From Aeoliella mucimassa (GTDB lineage: Bacteria; Planctomycetota; Planctomycetia; Pirellulales; Lacipirellulaceae), in NCBI RefSeq assembly GCF_007748035.1, contig NZ_CP036278.1, positions 248,001 to 312,000 of the forward strand: a DNA stretch of 64,000 bases, read 5' to 3'. The notes under the pieces are model-generated. The model had not been told where the DNA came from. It saw only the letters and a list, made by a program, of their open reading frames with translations, and did no database searches. Of the stretch, positions 47,207-56,026 are shown one piece after another (position 1 is the first letter of the stretch; the number at the start of each line of letters is the position of its first letter). The position numbers and the translations under genes are program-made.

Positions 47207-48223
47207 GTGGATAACGACCCAGCCAACTCGAACGTCCGCTCGTCGACCTCGGCGACGGCCAGCGATGCGCGTTTGCCTTTCGGGGTGGTGCTCGAAGCCC
47301 TGGCCGACGATCTCGGCGATGCAAAGGTTCGGCGAGCGGTGAATCAGATGCTGCCGGAACTCAAGGCTGGGCAACCGGTTGAGCAGGTGATCGCCAAGCA
47401 CGAACGGAAGTTGCCGCCGTATCTGGTGGGGCTGCTCCGCACCGCGACCGATGGTGAGCGACTAACCGAAACGTGCGACGCTTTGGTGCAGCTTCGCGAG
47501 GCCCGGCTGCATACCTGGCGCGTGATGGCCGGCATGCTGATGTACCCGTTGCTGCTCGTTCTGGCGTTCGTTGGGCTGGCTTGCCTGATGTCGTGGGCCA
47601 TCGTACCACCGATGGCGTCGTTGATGAACGAGTTCGACCTCGAGTTGCCGGTAACGTCGGAGTGGTTCTTCGGGACCGCTTACTTGATACCGTGGGTGAC
47701 CATCGCGTTTGCCGGTCTGTTTGCCTTGGTGCTGGTCGGTCCGCGACTGTTTGGCGTTGGATACGCGCTCCGCAACACGCTGCCGGTGTTGGGGCAACTA
47801 TATGTGTGCTTGTCGCATGAGCAGTTTGCGGTGACGCTGGCGAACTTCGTGCGGCTGAAGATTCCCATGCCCGAAGCCCTGCGATACACGGCCGACTTGC
47901 TCGACGACGGCAGCCTTTCGCGAGCGAGTCGACGGGCGGCCGATCGTGTGGAGCGCGGGGCGAGCCTGGCCGAGTCGATCAGCATATCGCGGCAGTTTGC
48001 TCGTTCGCTAACCACCATGGTCGCGTGGGGCGAAACGTCGTCGTCGTTCGACGAAAGCCTGATGCTGGCCGCCGAGATGTTTGCCGATCATCGTTTTCAG
48101 CGGGTGCAGTTGCTCCGCCGAATCGTTCCTCCGCTCACGTTGGTGGCCGTCGCCAGCCTTACGCTGTCGGCCGTCGCCTCGATGGTAATGCCTTTGGTAA
48201 AGTTGATTGAAGGACTTAGTTAA
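47207..48223 (+). CDS. GspF/PilC-like membrane platform protein (second)
   Basis: A 338-residue GspF-family protein. It has a GspF domain at about 20-120 (VLEALADDLGD, GQPVEQVIAKHERKLP, YLVGLLRTATDGERL), membrane segments (MLMYPLLLVLAFVGLACLM and a second near 160-180), a repeat of the domain (FAVTLANFVRLKIPMPEAL, GASLAESISIS) and a C-terminal membrane helix ending MVMPLVKLIEGLS. The GTG at 47207 is the only plausible start. It acts with the ATPase at the inner-membrane assembly platform. Confidence 0.85.
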   Translation: MDNDPANSNVRSSTSATASDARLPFGVVLEALADDLGDAKVRRAVNQMLPELKAGQPVEQVIAKHERKLPPYLVGLLRTATDGERLTETCDALVQLREARLHTWRVMAGMLMYPLLLVLAFVGLACLMSWAIVPPMASLMNEFDLELPVTSEWFFGTAYLIPWVTIAFAGLFALVLVGPRLFGVGYALRNTLPVLGQLYVCLSHEQFAVTLANFVRLKIPMPEALRYTADLLDDGSLSRASRRAADRVERGASLAESISISRQFARSLTTMVAWGETSSSFDESLMLAAEMFADHRFQRVQLLRRIVPPLTLVAVASLTLSAVASMVMPLVKLIEGLS

Positions 48224-48271
48224 CAGGAAGACAGGTCTTAGCGGGTAGTTGTCCTCCGACTGACATAACGC

Positions 48272-49546
48272 ATGTTTATATTGGTTCCCCTATTTCTGTT
48301 CGGCATCGGCTTCCTCCTGCGATGGGGGGCAAAGCTGCTGTACGGAGTGCGCGGACCACTGCCCGAAGATCCCACGGTGCTGGCCGTGAACATGGTGAGT
48401 TGGTTGTTCGTCGGCATGGGGTTATTGGTCGGACTCGGTATGCCGCTCGGCGTGGCGATGGTCGGCGGTGTATTTGGCATGGTGTTTTGGGTGATCGCCT
48501 GGTTCGCGCTGGTCGACACGGTGCAAGCAATGCGGCAATCGAAGCGGCGGATGAATGCCAAGGTGCTCTCGGTCGCCGAGCGCGAAGGCCGCCTCGCCGA
48601 GTCGCTCGACCTTTTGCAGCAGGTGTGGACCGGGCAGATGCTAGCTAACGACACGCGCAACCTGGCCATGACACTCCGCACTGGGCAACCGCTTTACGAA
48701 TCGATCGTGTTGAACCATCGCGCGCTGCCGGTCGAAGCGGCCGCGTACGCGGCTGTTGGCTCGCTGGCCAACGACGAGCCTGCCGCCCTCGACGAGCTAA
48801 GCCAGCCCGACTCGCCGGTGCTGTCCATTGCCTGGCGCGGCTGGTTCGACTACATCGCGTATGCCATTGGTATGCTCGTGATGATGACGGGAATCCTCTC
48901 GTTCTTGATGATCAAGATCGTGCCACAGTTTCGCCAGATCTTCGAGGAGTTTGGTTTAGAGCTCCCTGCGATGACCGAAATGCTGGTGATGGCAGCCGAT
49001 CGGCTGATGCCGCTAGCGGCCCTGGCAATGATGGTACTCATGCTTGTGATGCTCGCCATCGGTATCGTCGGCATCATGATGCTGTCTGGTTACGACGGAT
49101 TTAATCGCATCCTCGATCGCTTTCGCGGGCCGACTCGGATGGCTAGCGCGTTGCGACTGCTCGCCTTCGCTATCGAACGTAAGGTCGAACTGCGAAGCGC
49201 GGTGTACGCGTTGGTGCAAACTTATCCTTCCTCCAAAGCACGGCAGCAACTCCATGATTGCTACCTGGCGATCGAAGCGGGCAGGCCTTGGCTGTCCGCG
49301 CTGGCCCAGAGCCGGGTGCTGCGTCGCGACGAAGCTGCCCTGGTCGATTCCGCCCAGGCGGTGGGTAACGTTCCCTGGGCGCTACGGCAAATTGCCGATC
49401 GCCGGGAGCGGACTGCTGCGAATCGGTTGAATCTGTTTGGCAAGTTCTTTGGGCCGCTCATCGTCATTAGCCTATCGATGGTGGTCGGCTACATCGTGAT
49501 CTCGCTGTTTATCCCACTTATAAAACTCATCCAAGGACTTACCTGA
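48272..49546 (+). CDS. GspF/PilC-like membrane platform protein (third)
   Basis: A 424-residue protein. Unlike the two preceding paralogues it begins with two hydrophobic segments (FILVPLFLFGIGFLL and VNMVSWLFVGMGLLVGLGM) before the GspF-like region (LAMTLRTGQPLYESIVL). A central segment (FDYIAYAIGMLVMMTGILSF) and the second GspF-like domain follow (LRLLAFAIERKVELRSAV, GRPWLSALAQSR), then a terminal helix ending LFIPLIKLIQGLT, similar to the tail of the second copy. Its stop is two bases before the first pseudopilin gene. Confidence 0.82.
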   Translation: MFILVPLFLFGIGFLLRWGAKLLYGVRGPLPEDPTVLAVNMVSWLFVGMGLLVGLGMPLGVAMVGGVFGMVFWVIAWFALVDTVQAMRQSKRRMNAKVLSVAEREGRLAESLDLLQQVWTGQMLANDTRNLAMTLRTGQPLYESIVLNHRALPVEAAAYAAVGSLANDEPAALDELSQPDSPVLSIAWRGWFDYIAYAIGMLVMMTGILSFLMIKIVPQFRQIFEEFGLELPAMTEMLVMAADRLMPLAALAMMVLMLVMLAIGIVGIMMLSGYDGFNRILDRFRGPTRMASALRLLAFAIERKVELRSAVYALVQTYPSSKARQQLHDCYLAIEAGRPWLSALAQSRVLRRDEAALVDSAQAVGNVPWALRQIADRRERTAANRLNLFGKFFGPLIVISLSMVVGYIVISLFIPLIKLIQGLT

Positions 49547-49548
49547 GC

Positions 49549-50028
49549 ATGAAGCCCTGGCGAACAAAACGCAGTCGCGATCGTCGCGGCATGCTGCTGG
49601 TCGAAACCGTGCTAAGCCTGCTAGCGCTGGCCGTGGTGGTGCTCTCCATCACGCAGGCCATGGTGATGCTCGACCGCGCTCGGAAGGCCACGGCTCGGTT
49701 CGACCTGGTGAGTCGCGAGCTGGAGAACGTGCTCACCGAGTTCACCAGCCAGCGGTACGACGAAATCACCGCCGACTCGGCTGCCGGGCTGGCGGTGCCG
49801 ACCGCGGTCGCCGAAGTGTTTCCTCGTGCAACGCTAGAGACCATGGTGGTCGACGAATCGAACCCCGCGGCCAAGCGCGTCACGGCCAAGCTTACGCCTG
49901 GTAGCGACGATCGCGTGCAACCCATCTGCTTGACCACTTGGGTGTACGACGCCACAGAGGCCCCCATCGCTAATGACAACGAAGCCTCGTCCGCTCCGCC
50001 GGCAGGGGAGGGGGAGGACTCGCCATGA
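49549..50028 (+). CDS. Minor pseudopilin (type II secretion-like)
   Basis: A 159-residue prepilin-like protein. A short basic leader ends RRG, followed by MLLVETVLSLLALAVVVLSI, with Glu at +5 and a hydrophobic helix as required for prepilin peptidase processing and assembly. The globular part is short and ends in an acidic, Pro-rich tail. GspI/GspH-like by position only. Its stop overlaps the next start by four bases (ATGA), so translation is coupled. Confidence 0.8.
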   Translation: MKPWRTKRSRDRRGMLLVETVLSLLALAVVVLSITQAMVMLDRARKATARFDLVSRELENVLTEFTSQRYDEITADSAAGLAVPTAVAEVFPRATLETMVVDESNPAAKRVTAKLTPGSDDRVQPICLTTWVYDATEAPIANDNEASSAPPAGEGEDSP

Positions 50029-50519
50029 GACGAACCTCGCGATCCCACCGCCGCGGATACACCATGGTGGAATGCCTGGCGGTGGTCACCCTCACGACCA
50101 TCGTGCTGCATGGTTCGATCATGTTCCTCATGTCGCTCTCGCGATGGGGCGAGCAGGCGAGCACTGGGCCGCTGCGTGCGGATGCTTGCGATCGATTGGA
50201 GCAATCGCTTCGCGTGGAACTGCAGCAGTCGACCAAAGTATCGGTGGATGGCAGTTTGCTGACGATTGCGACCCCAGCTGGCACGAGCAACTGGCAACTC
50301 GTGGGCGACGCCTGCCAGTTGAAGGCCACGCGCGACACGCAGAACCAGTTCGATCGGTTTGCAATCGGACCGTACACCACCTGGCAATGGAGCGAGTCGC
50401 CGACCACCCGCGAGCTGACGATCGCCGACTCCGCAGAACCATCGCTCCCGGTGGTACGGATCGTCGTGCCGGCCGTATCGGACGAAGCCACCGCAGCAGC
50501 CGAGGAGGCCCAGCCATGA
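50025..50519 (+). CDS. Minor pseudopilin (type II secretion-like)
   Basis: A 164-residue prepilin-like protein. The leader RRTSRSHRRG is cleaved before YTMVECLAVVTLTTIVLHGS, with Glu at +5. The remainder is a small domain with an Ala/Glu-rich end. Resembles GspJ in length class and gene order, but similarity is not decisive. Overlaps both neighbours by four bases. Confidence 0.8.
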   Translation: MRRTSRSHRRGYTMVECLAVVTLTTIVLHGSIMFLMSLSRWGEQASTGPLRADACDRLEQSLRVELQQSTKVSVDGSLLTIATPAGTSNWQLVGDACQLKATRDTQNQFDRFAIGPYTTWQWSESPTTRELTIADSAEPSLPVVRIVVPAVSDEATAAAEEAQP

Positions 50520-50935
50520 TTTTCTCGCAGCAGCAACCTGCAACCAGGCGGCGACCCACTGCAGCTCGGCGGGGGGTGACGTTGTTGGTGGTCATCGTGA
50601 TCATTTCGGTGAGCATGTTGATTCTCGCCGGCGCGGTCCGGTCGCTCGTCGACGAGCATCGCCAAACGCGGTTGCGACATACCCATCGACAATGCCGAAT
50701 AATCGCCCACGCAGCACTCGAGCGGGCGCGGGCAAAGCACCTGGCAAACAACAGCTACACCGGCGAAACCTGGACCATCGATGCCGACGAGGTGGAGTTC
50801 GCCAAGCCGTTTCAGGTGACGATTGAAGTCGAACCCTCCGATGGCGAAATCCAATGGAAAGCAACCGCCCGCTACCCGGCCGAGGGAACTCCCGAAGCGT
50901 CGGAGTCGGCTGCGGCAGCGTTGAATCGCGAATAG
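50516..50935 (+). CDS. Minor pseudopilin, GspK-like N-terminus
   Basis: A 139-residue protein starting with an Arg-rich leader ending AARRG, then VTLLVVIVIISVSMLIL. The +5 residue is Val, not Glu, which is a hallmark of the GspK tip pseudopilin. It is far shorter than GspK (about 300 residues), lacking the large alpha-helical insert. It starts at the ATGA overlap with the preceding gene; the frame continues upstream, but that region is coding in another frame. Confidence 0.75.
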   Translation: MIFSQQQPATRRRPTAARRGVTLLVVIVIISVSMLILAGAVRSLVDEHRQTRLRHTHRQCRIIAHAALERARAKHLANNSYTGETWTIDADEVEFAKPFQVTIEVEPSDGEIQWKATARYPAEGTPEASESAAAALNRE

Positions 50936-50998
50936 TTTCGCCAAACCACTAAAGCCAACACTTACCAAAACCGTTTGAACGATTGAGGATATCCAACC

Positions 50999-52195
50999 AT
51001 GTACGCGAAACGTCGCTCCGCTTTTACGTTGGTCGAACTGCTGGTGGTAATCGCCATCATCGGCATTCTGGTCGCGCTGTTGTTGCCAGCCATTCAAGCG
51101 GCCCGCGAAGCCGCGCGGCGTACCAGTTGCATTAACAACGTGCGGCAGATCGTGCTCGGCATCCACAACTACGAGTTGGCGTACGATCACTTGCCGGTTG
51201 GCACTACCAACAAGACCGGCCCCATCAACAACCTGCCCGACGGCCATCACATCAGCTGGCTCGCCCGCACGCTGCCGTACATCGGCGAGCAAAACCGCGC
51301 GGCGCACCTCGATCCGCAGTTGAGTGCTTACCACCAGGCCAACGACACGGTTCGGCAAACAACGATCGAGCTGCTGATCTGTCCTAGCTACGGCGGCATG
51401 GATTCGGCGGCTTCCAACTACGCGGGTTGCCATCACGATCGTGAAGCACCGATTGACGAAGACAACAACGGCGCCTTCGTCTTGAATCGGCGGATTCATC
51501 TCGAAGACCTCAAAGACGGCGCCAGCTACACGTTCTTGATCGGCGAAAAGCTGCCGGACGATTACGACCTTGGCTGGTTGAGTGGTACCTCGGCAACGCT
51601 TCGCAACACCGGTTTTGCTCCCAACACCACCATCAACGGTGGTTCCAATAGTTGGAGCGAGTACTCGACACCCGACGAATTGCCCTGGGCTACTTCGGGT
51701 GGGTACGGCATGGACTACTGGGGCGAGTCCGACCTGGATGAAACCGATGAAGAGTGGGATGCCGACACCTTTGTCGAAGGGGAGATCGTGTTCGACGAAG
51801 ATTTCGACGGCGACGAGTCGGCCGAGGATGGGAATAGGACCGAAGGGGATGCGGGCGAAGCAGCTGACGACGAGACTAAACCCAACAAAGAACTCTCGGA
51901 AGAGGAGAAGGACGCAGGGGCGATGCCTCCGGAGGTCGATCAGGAGCAGCTGCAAGAGGATAGTGACGACATGGAACGCGAAGTCGCGCCCGGCTTCCTG
52001 GCCCGAAGCTTGCTCGGCGGCAACCCTCAGGCACCGAAGCGAGTCGGAGGATTCGCGGGGCAGCACTCGGGAGTCGTGGTGTTCGGCCTGGCCGACGGAG
52101 CCGTCGATACCATTGGAGAAGACATCGACGTGCGGGCGTATCGCCAGATGGCCAACCGCCATGATGGCGAGATTCCTGAGGGCGATCGCTGGTAA
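50999..52195 (+). CDS. DUF1559 pseudopilin-like protein with acidic insertion
   Basis: A 398-residue planctomycete DUF1559 protein. The prepilin leader MYAKRRSA precedes [20 protein letters not shown], with Glu at +5 in the processed protein. The DUF1559 signature follows ([20 protein letters not shown]) and the C-terminus has [17 protein letters not shown]. An acidic segment of about 100 residues (near 240-335; [24 protein letters not shown]-type) interrupts the family domain. It lies 63 bases after the minor pseudopilins and probably forms the main filament. Confidence 0.88.
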   Translation: MYAKRRSAFTLVELLVVIAIIGILVALLLPAIQAAREAARRTSCINNVRQIVLGIHNYELAYDHLPVGTTNKTGPINNLPDGHHISWLARTLPYIGEQNRAAHLDPQLSAYHQANDTVRQTTIELLICPSYGGMDSAASNYAGCHHDREAPIDEDNNGAFVLNRRIHLEDLKDGASYTFLIGEKLPDDYDLGWLSGTSATLRNTGFAPNTTINGGSNSWSEYSTPDELPWATSGGYGMDYWGESDLDETDEEWDADTFVEGEIVFDEDFDGDESAEDGNRTEGDAGEAADDETKPNKELSEEEKDAGAMPPEVDQEQLQEDSDDMEREVAPGFLARSLLGGNPQAPKRVGGFAGQHSGVVVFGLADGAVDTIGEDIDVRAYRQMANRHDGEIPEGDRW

Positions 52196-52271
52196 CCGTA
52201 CTCGATCGCCTGGTGCTAGCACCGGTGTTTGGCCTTGCCCAGGCAACTCGGCCCCGACTACTATTCCCGGC

Positions 52272-52931
52272 ATGTCGGACCGTGAAACTACTAAATCCGA
52301 GGACTCGCCGCTGTCGATCAGGCGGCTCACCAATGCGTTTGCAGCCATGCTTGGCCGCAAGCCATCGGCGAGCGGTGCTAAGAGTGACGCCGCGCCGCGC
52401 GAGACCCCAACCAACACCCGCACCATTACCGAGGCCTTGCTGTTCGTCGGCCGGCCCGACAACCAGCCGATGTCGGCCGCTGCGCTAGCCGCCACGATGC
52501 GCGACATCACGCCCGAGGAAGTTGCCACAGCGGTCGACGAGTTGAATGCCGAGTACCTGGCCGACTCGAGCGCGATGACCATCGAGCAGTCGGCCGGCGG
52601 ATACAAAATGGTGCTCCGCGAGGAGTACTCGCGGGTGCGGGATAAGTTCCATGGCAAGCTCAAGCAAACCACGCTCACGCCGACAGCGATGGAAGTGTTG
52701 AGCGTCGTGGCGTATCGCCAGCCGATCGAGCTAGCAGCCATCAACGAACTTCGCGGGCAGAACAGCCAATCGCTTGCCAACAGCCTGGTCCGCCGGGGCC
52801 TGCTGCGTTTGGAACGCCCGGCCGACAACCCCAAACGCCCGCTGTATCGCACGACCGAGCAGTTTCTCAAGGTGTTTGGGCTGACCCATATCAACCAGTT
52901 ACCGCAGGCGGCCGAGTTCGAAGTGGCCTGA
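52272..52931 (+). CDS. scpB: Segregation and condensation protein B
   Basis: ScpB is the winged-helix subunit that partners ScpA and SMC in chromosome condensation. The 219-residue product has a hydrophilic N-terminal extension (about 45 residues), then ITEALLFVGRPDNQPMSAAALAA, LNAEYLADSSAMTIEQSAGGYKM, TLTPTAMEVLSVVAYRQPIE, INELRGQNSQSLANSLVRRG and LYRTTEQFLKVFGL. The ATG at 52272 lies 76 bases after the DUF1559 gene. No scpA is in the window. Confidence 0.94.
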   Translation: MSDRETTKSEDSPLSIRRLTNAFAAMLGRKPSASGAKSDAAPRETPTNTRTITEALLFVGRPDNQPMSAAALAATMRDITPEEVATAVDELNAEYLADSSAMTIEQSAGGYKMVLREEYSRVRDKFHGKLKQTTLTPTAMEVLSVVAYRQPIELAAINELRGQNSQSLANSLVRRGLLRLERPADNPKRPLYRTTEQFLKVFGLTHINQLPQAAEFEVA

Positions 52932-53321
52932 GCCGCGAGATTCCCCCAGTTTGATAGCTCGTCCCCTGGTTGGGGGTATTCGTCGCAAGTTATTGTCGTG
53001 TTTGAGTTTGCGGCCATTTGTGCGGGTTTTCTGCGAGATTTTGAACCATCTAAAACCGCCCAATTAGCGGTAGCGTGCCCCCGGGGGTGGCGAGTAAAAT
53101 CCGTGTTTTGCATGTCGGCGCGTGGCCGACGCAGCAAACATGGAAGCGTTGCTCCTTTTTGCACCATCCTTACTGAACGGACTTTGCTCGGACCCCACGG
53201 TGTGGGTCGCGACAAAACAAGCCTGACCTTCGCGAACCAGCATTTGGTTTGCTTGTGGGCCGACGATCGACGTTTCGCAGCCCTGGCTTGTTCCTTCCTC
53301 CTACCTGAGATCCTGTTGTTG
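52932..53321. other. Intergenic region before rpe
   Basis: About 390 bases with several GC-rich local inverted repeats (for example around 53085-53100 and 53190-53210) and an AT-rich stretch near 53030-53070. An open frame in phase with rpe runs through it, but its translation has no family similarity. No RNA gene recognised. Confidence 0.45.
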
Positions 53322-54026
53322 GTGACTGCGCTCAACCATCGCGAACAGATCAAATCGCAGCTACGGTCGGCGGCACCCGCGATTGCCCCCTCCATATTGC
53401 TCTGCGATTACGCCAAATTGGGGCAAGAGATTGCCGACCTCCAGGCGGCCGGTGCGCAGCTGATGCACCTGGATGTGATGGATGGCCACTTCGTGCCGAA
53501 CTTCACGTTTGGCATGACCATCGTCGAAGCCGCGCGGCGATCGACCGATTTGCCGCTCGACGTGCATCTGATGATGGAGAACCCAGGGCGGTACCTCAAG
53601 CAGTTTCGCGAAGCGGGAGCCGACGTACTGACCGTGCACGAGGAAGTGTGCCGCGACCAACAGGAGCTGGCCGACCTGGTTGCCGAAATCCGAGAACTCG
53701 GCGCCCTGGCAGGCATCGCGATTAATCCACCGACACCGCTCGAGAAGATCGATCAGGTTGCTGCGGATTGCGATTTGATTTTGTGTATGAGCGTCATGCC
53801 TGGATTTGGCGGGCAGAAGTTCGATCGCACCGCGCTCGACAAATTGCGGACGTTGCACGAACGTGAGGATGTGGATGCATTGTTGGAAGTCGACGGCGGA
53901 GTAAACCTCGAGACCATTGCCGACTGCGCCCAGGCGGGAGCGAATTTGCTGGTTGTCGGTTCGGCGATCTCCAGCGGCGAGAACTACGAGAAACGGTTTA
54001 GGCAATTGGAACAACTCATTCGATAA
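53322..54026 (+). CDS. rpe: Ribulose-phosphate 3-epimerase
   Basis: Rpe interconverts ribulose-5-phosphate and xylulose-5-phosphate in the pentose phosphate pathway. The TIM-barrel product has IAPSILLCDYAKLGQEI, HLDVMDGHFVPNFTFG (metal His and catalytic Asp), PLDVHLMMENP, VHEEV, CMSVMPGFGGQKF and VDGGVN. The start is uncertain: GTG at 53322 gives the usual 234 residues, with TTG codons at 53316 and 53319 just before. Confidence 0.93.
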   Translation: MTALNHREQIKSQLRSAAPAIAPSILLCDYAKLGQEIADLQAAGAQLMHLDVMDGHFVPNFTFGMTIVEAARRSTDLPLDVHLMMENPGRYLKQFREAGADVLTVHEEVCRDQQELADLVAEIRELGALAGIAINPPTPLEKIDQVAADCDLILCMSVMPGFGGQKFDRTALDKLRTLHEREDVDALLEVDGGVNLETIADCAQAGANLLVVGSAISSGENYEKRFRQLEQLIR

Positions 54027-54089
54027 ACGCTTAGCAACCGCGTGCCGCTCGCTAGCTTGGGCGAACCACGCGAATGGAAAGCGCTCCCT

Positions 54090-54680
54090 ATGAAACAACT
54101 TGTACTCGTTCACACCGGCATTACCGAATACGACAAGCAAGGTCGTATCCAGGGAACACTTGATGTTCCTCTGAGCAAGGTAGGCCGCGACCAGATTGAA
54201 GCGATTACGCAGGAACTGGCCCCGCTCGGTGCGACCAACCTGTTTACGTCGCCCGGCCAGGCATCGGTGCAAACCAGCGAAATCCTGTCGGCCGCGCTGT
54301 CGCTCAAGGTGCGCCCGCTCGATAAGCTCACCAACATCAACTACGGCCTCTGGCAAGGGATGCTGGTGGAAGACGTCAAGCTCAAGCAGCCGAAGGTGTT
54401 CCGCAAATGGCAGGAGCAACCCGCGACGGTCTGCCCCCCCGAAGGGGAGACGATTCCCAAGATCACCGATCGCGTCGCCGAGGTGATGACCAAAATCACG
54501 AAGAAGGTAAAACCCGACTCCACCACGTTGCTGGTGGCCCCCGCTCCGCTTGCTAGCATCGTGCGCCATGTGGTGACTGGGGCCGACCTGGGCAACCTTT
54601 GGCAATCGTTCGAAGCGGCCGGCAGCTGGGAGATTTTCCCGCTGGATAAGCCGGTCAAAGTAGAAATCGGGGGTCCGTAG
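54090..54680 (+). CDS. Histidine phosphatase (phosphoglycerate mutase-like) pseudoenzyme
   Basis: A 196-residue protein aligned along its length with the phosphoglycerate-mutase superfamily (LVHTGITEYD, RIQGTLDVPLSKVGRDQ, YGLWQGM, LLVAPAPLASIVRHVV). All catalytic positions are changed: the LVRHG motif reads LVHTG, the second-motif Arg is Ala (TSPGQASVQTSE), the WEG Glu is Gln, and the final SHG reads APA. It cannot form the phosphohistidine intermediate in the usual way. It may be a regulatory or binding protein. ATG at 54090. Confidence 0.8.
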   Translation: MKQLVLVHTGITEYDKQGRIQGTLDVPLSKVGRDQIEAITQELAPLGATNLFTSPGQASVQTSEILSAALSLKVRPLDKLTNINYGLWQGMLVEDVKLKQPKVFRKWQEQPATVCPPEGETIPKITDRVAEVMTKITKKVKPDSTTLLVAPAPLASIVRHVVTGADLGNLWQSFEAAGSWEIFPLDKPVKVEIGGP

Positions 54681-54848
54681 AAAGCGCAGGTTTTCACGGC
54701 AACCGGCCGATTTCCCCTGGAAACCACTGCTTGCCCCTTCCCGCTTTCGTCGCCTACCCGGCCGAATCCGCCTCCCGCTTGCGGGCCGGAGTTGGTAGGA
54801 TGGCAGCAGCGAACGTAGATTTTTTCCGCAACTTTCCGACTGTTTCGT

Positions 54849-55736
54849 ATGGCAACCGGCGAATTGAAAACCAACCACGATCAGCCTGACAATCCTCAAG
54901 ACACTGGGGAGCAAGGCGGACCCAAGAAACCTCGTCCCAAGCGTGGGGTGCCGAGCGGATTGTGGCTGCGGTGCCGCGACTGTGGCGAGACCGTATTCCG
55001 CAAGACTGTCGCGGAGAACATGAATGTCTGCCCGGTCTGCGGGTACCACATGTATCTCAGCGCGACCGATCGCATTCGCACCTTGCTCGACGAAGGAACC
55101 TTCGAAGAGTGGGACGGCGACCTCTTGGCGGCCGACCCGTTGGAGTTCTTCGATAAGAAGGCCTACGTCGAACGCCTGGTCGACGAGCGCAAGCGGACCG
55201 GACTCCGCGATGCCGCCCTCACCGGCACCGGCATGATTCGCGCCCGTCGCGTCGCAGTTGGCGTTACCGACTCGGCGTTCATCATGGGTAGCATGGGTTC
55301 GGTAGTCGGCGAGCGCCTCACCCGCCTTGTGGAACGTGCAACCGAGCAAAACTTGCCGCTCGTGATCGTTAGCGGTTCCGGCGGCGGTGCCCGCATGCAC
55401 GAAGGCATCATCTCGCTCATGCAGATGGCCAAGGTCTCGGCCGCCCTCGCGCGGTACGACGAAGCCGGCGGTCTGTTCATCAGCGTGCTGACCGACCCCA
55501 CCATGGGTGGCGTCGCAGCCAGTTTTGCCTCGCTGGGCGACCTGGTATTCGCCGAGCCCAAAGCGCTGATCGGCTTCGCCGGTCCGCGAACCATCAAAGC
55601 CACGATTCGCCTGGAGCTGCCTGAAGGGTTCCAGCGGAGCGAGTTCCTGCTCGAGCATGGCTACATCGACCGCATCGTAAAGCGATCGGACATGAAGAGC
55701 GAAATCGCCCGCTCGATCGACTACTGCGGCAAGTAA
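54849..55736 (+). CDS. accD: Acetyl-CoA carboxylase carboxyltransferase subunit beta
   Basis: AccD transfers carboxyl from biotin to acetyl-CoA in fatty acid synthesis, with AccA. The 295-residue product has the N-terminal zinc ribbon with Cys42, Cys45, Cys61 and Cys64 and the carboxyltransferase core ([84 protein letters not shown]). The length is typical. It is 168 bases downstream of the phosphatase-like gene. Confidence 0.96.
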   Translation: MATGELKTNHDQPDNPQDTGEQGGPKKPRPKRGVPSGLWLRCRDCGETVFRKTVAENMNVCPVCGYHMYLSATDRIRTLLDEGTFEEWDGDLLAADPLEFFDKKAYVERLVDERKRTGLRDAALTGTGMIRARRVAVGVTDSAFIMGSMGSVVGERLTRLVERATEQNLPLVIVSGSGGGARMHEGIISLMQMAKVSAALARYDEAGGLFISVLTDPTMGGVAASFASLGDLVFAEPKALIGFAGPRTIKATIRLELPEGFQRSEFLLEHGYIDRIVKRSDMKSEIARSIDYCGK

Positions 55737-55751
55737 GGGAAGCAGACGACC

Positions 55752-56024
55752 ATGTCGACCCGTACCGGCCATCGCTATGTGACAACCGATCCGGCGATTC
55801 TGAATGGCGAACCAATTATCGAGGGCACCAGAACCTCGGTTCGCGCAATCGTCGAAATCTGGCGCATGGGCGCCGCACCGGAAGAAATTCCGACTAAGCT
55901 GCCTCATCTTACCTTGTCCCAGGTGTTTGATGCATTGAGTTATTTCAGTGATCATCAGGATGAAATCCAGCGGTATATCGAGCAAAACGAAATCCCGCCA
56001 GAAAAACTCCACCGCTCTCAATAG
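55752..56024 (+). CDS. DUF433 antitoxin-like protein
   Basis: A 90-residue DUF433 protein (YVTTDPAILNGEPIIEGTRTS, VRAIVEIWRMGAAPEEI, LTLSQVFDALSYF). DUF433 is a winged-helix-like domain often encoded directly before PIN-like DUF5615 proteins, as here with a two-base gap. It is probably an antitoxin and autorepressor. Confidence 0.85.
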   Translation: MSTRTGHRYVTTDPAILNGEPIIEGTRTSVRAIVEIWRMGAAPEEIPTKLPHLTLSQVFDALSYFSDHQDEIQRYIEQNEIPPEKLHRSQ

Positions 56025-56026
56025 CT

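Noticed and set aside
52998-53321. N-terminal extension of rpe from 52998
   Set aside because: Translation of the extension has no epimerase similarity and would exceed family length by over 100 residues.
49970-53395. 1141-codon open frame on the minus strand
   Set aside because: It lies antisense to pseudopilin, DUF1559 and scpB genes with clear family motifs; open only because of GC-rich codon structure.
53361-56021. 886-codon open frame on the minus strand
   Set aside because: Antisense to rpe, the phosphatase-like gene, accD and DUF433; the translation has no recognised domain.
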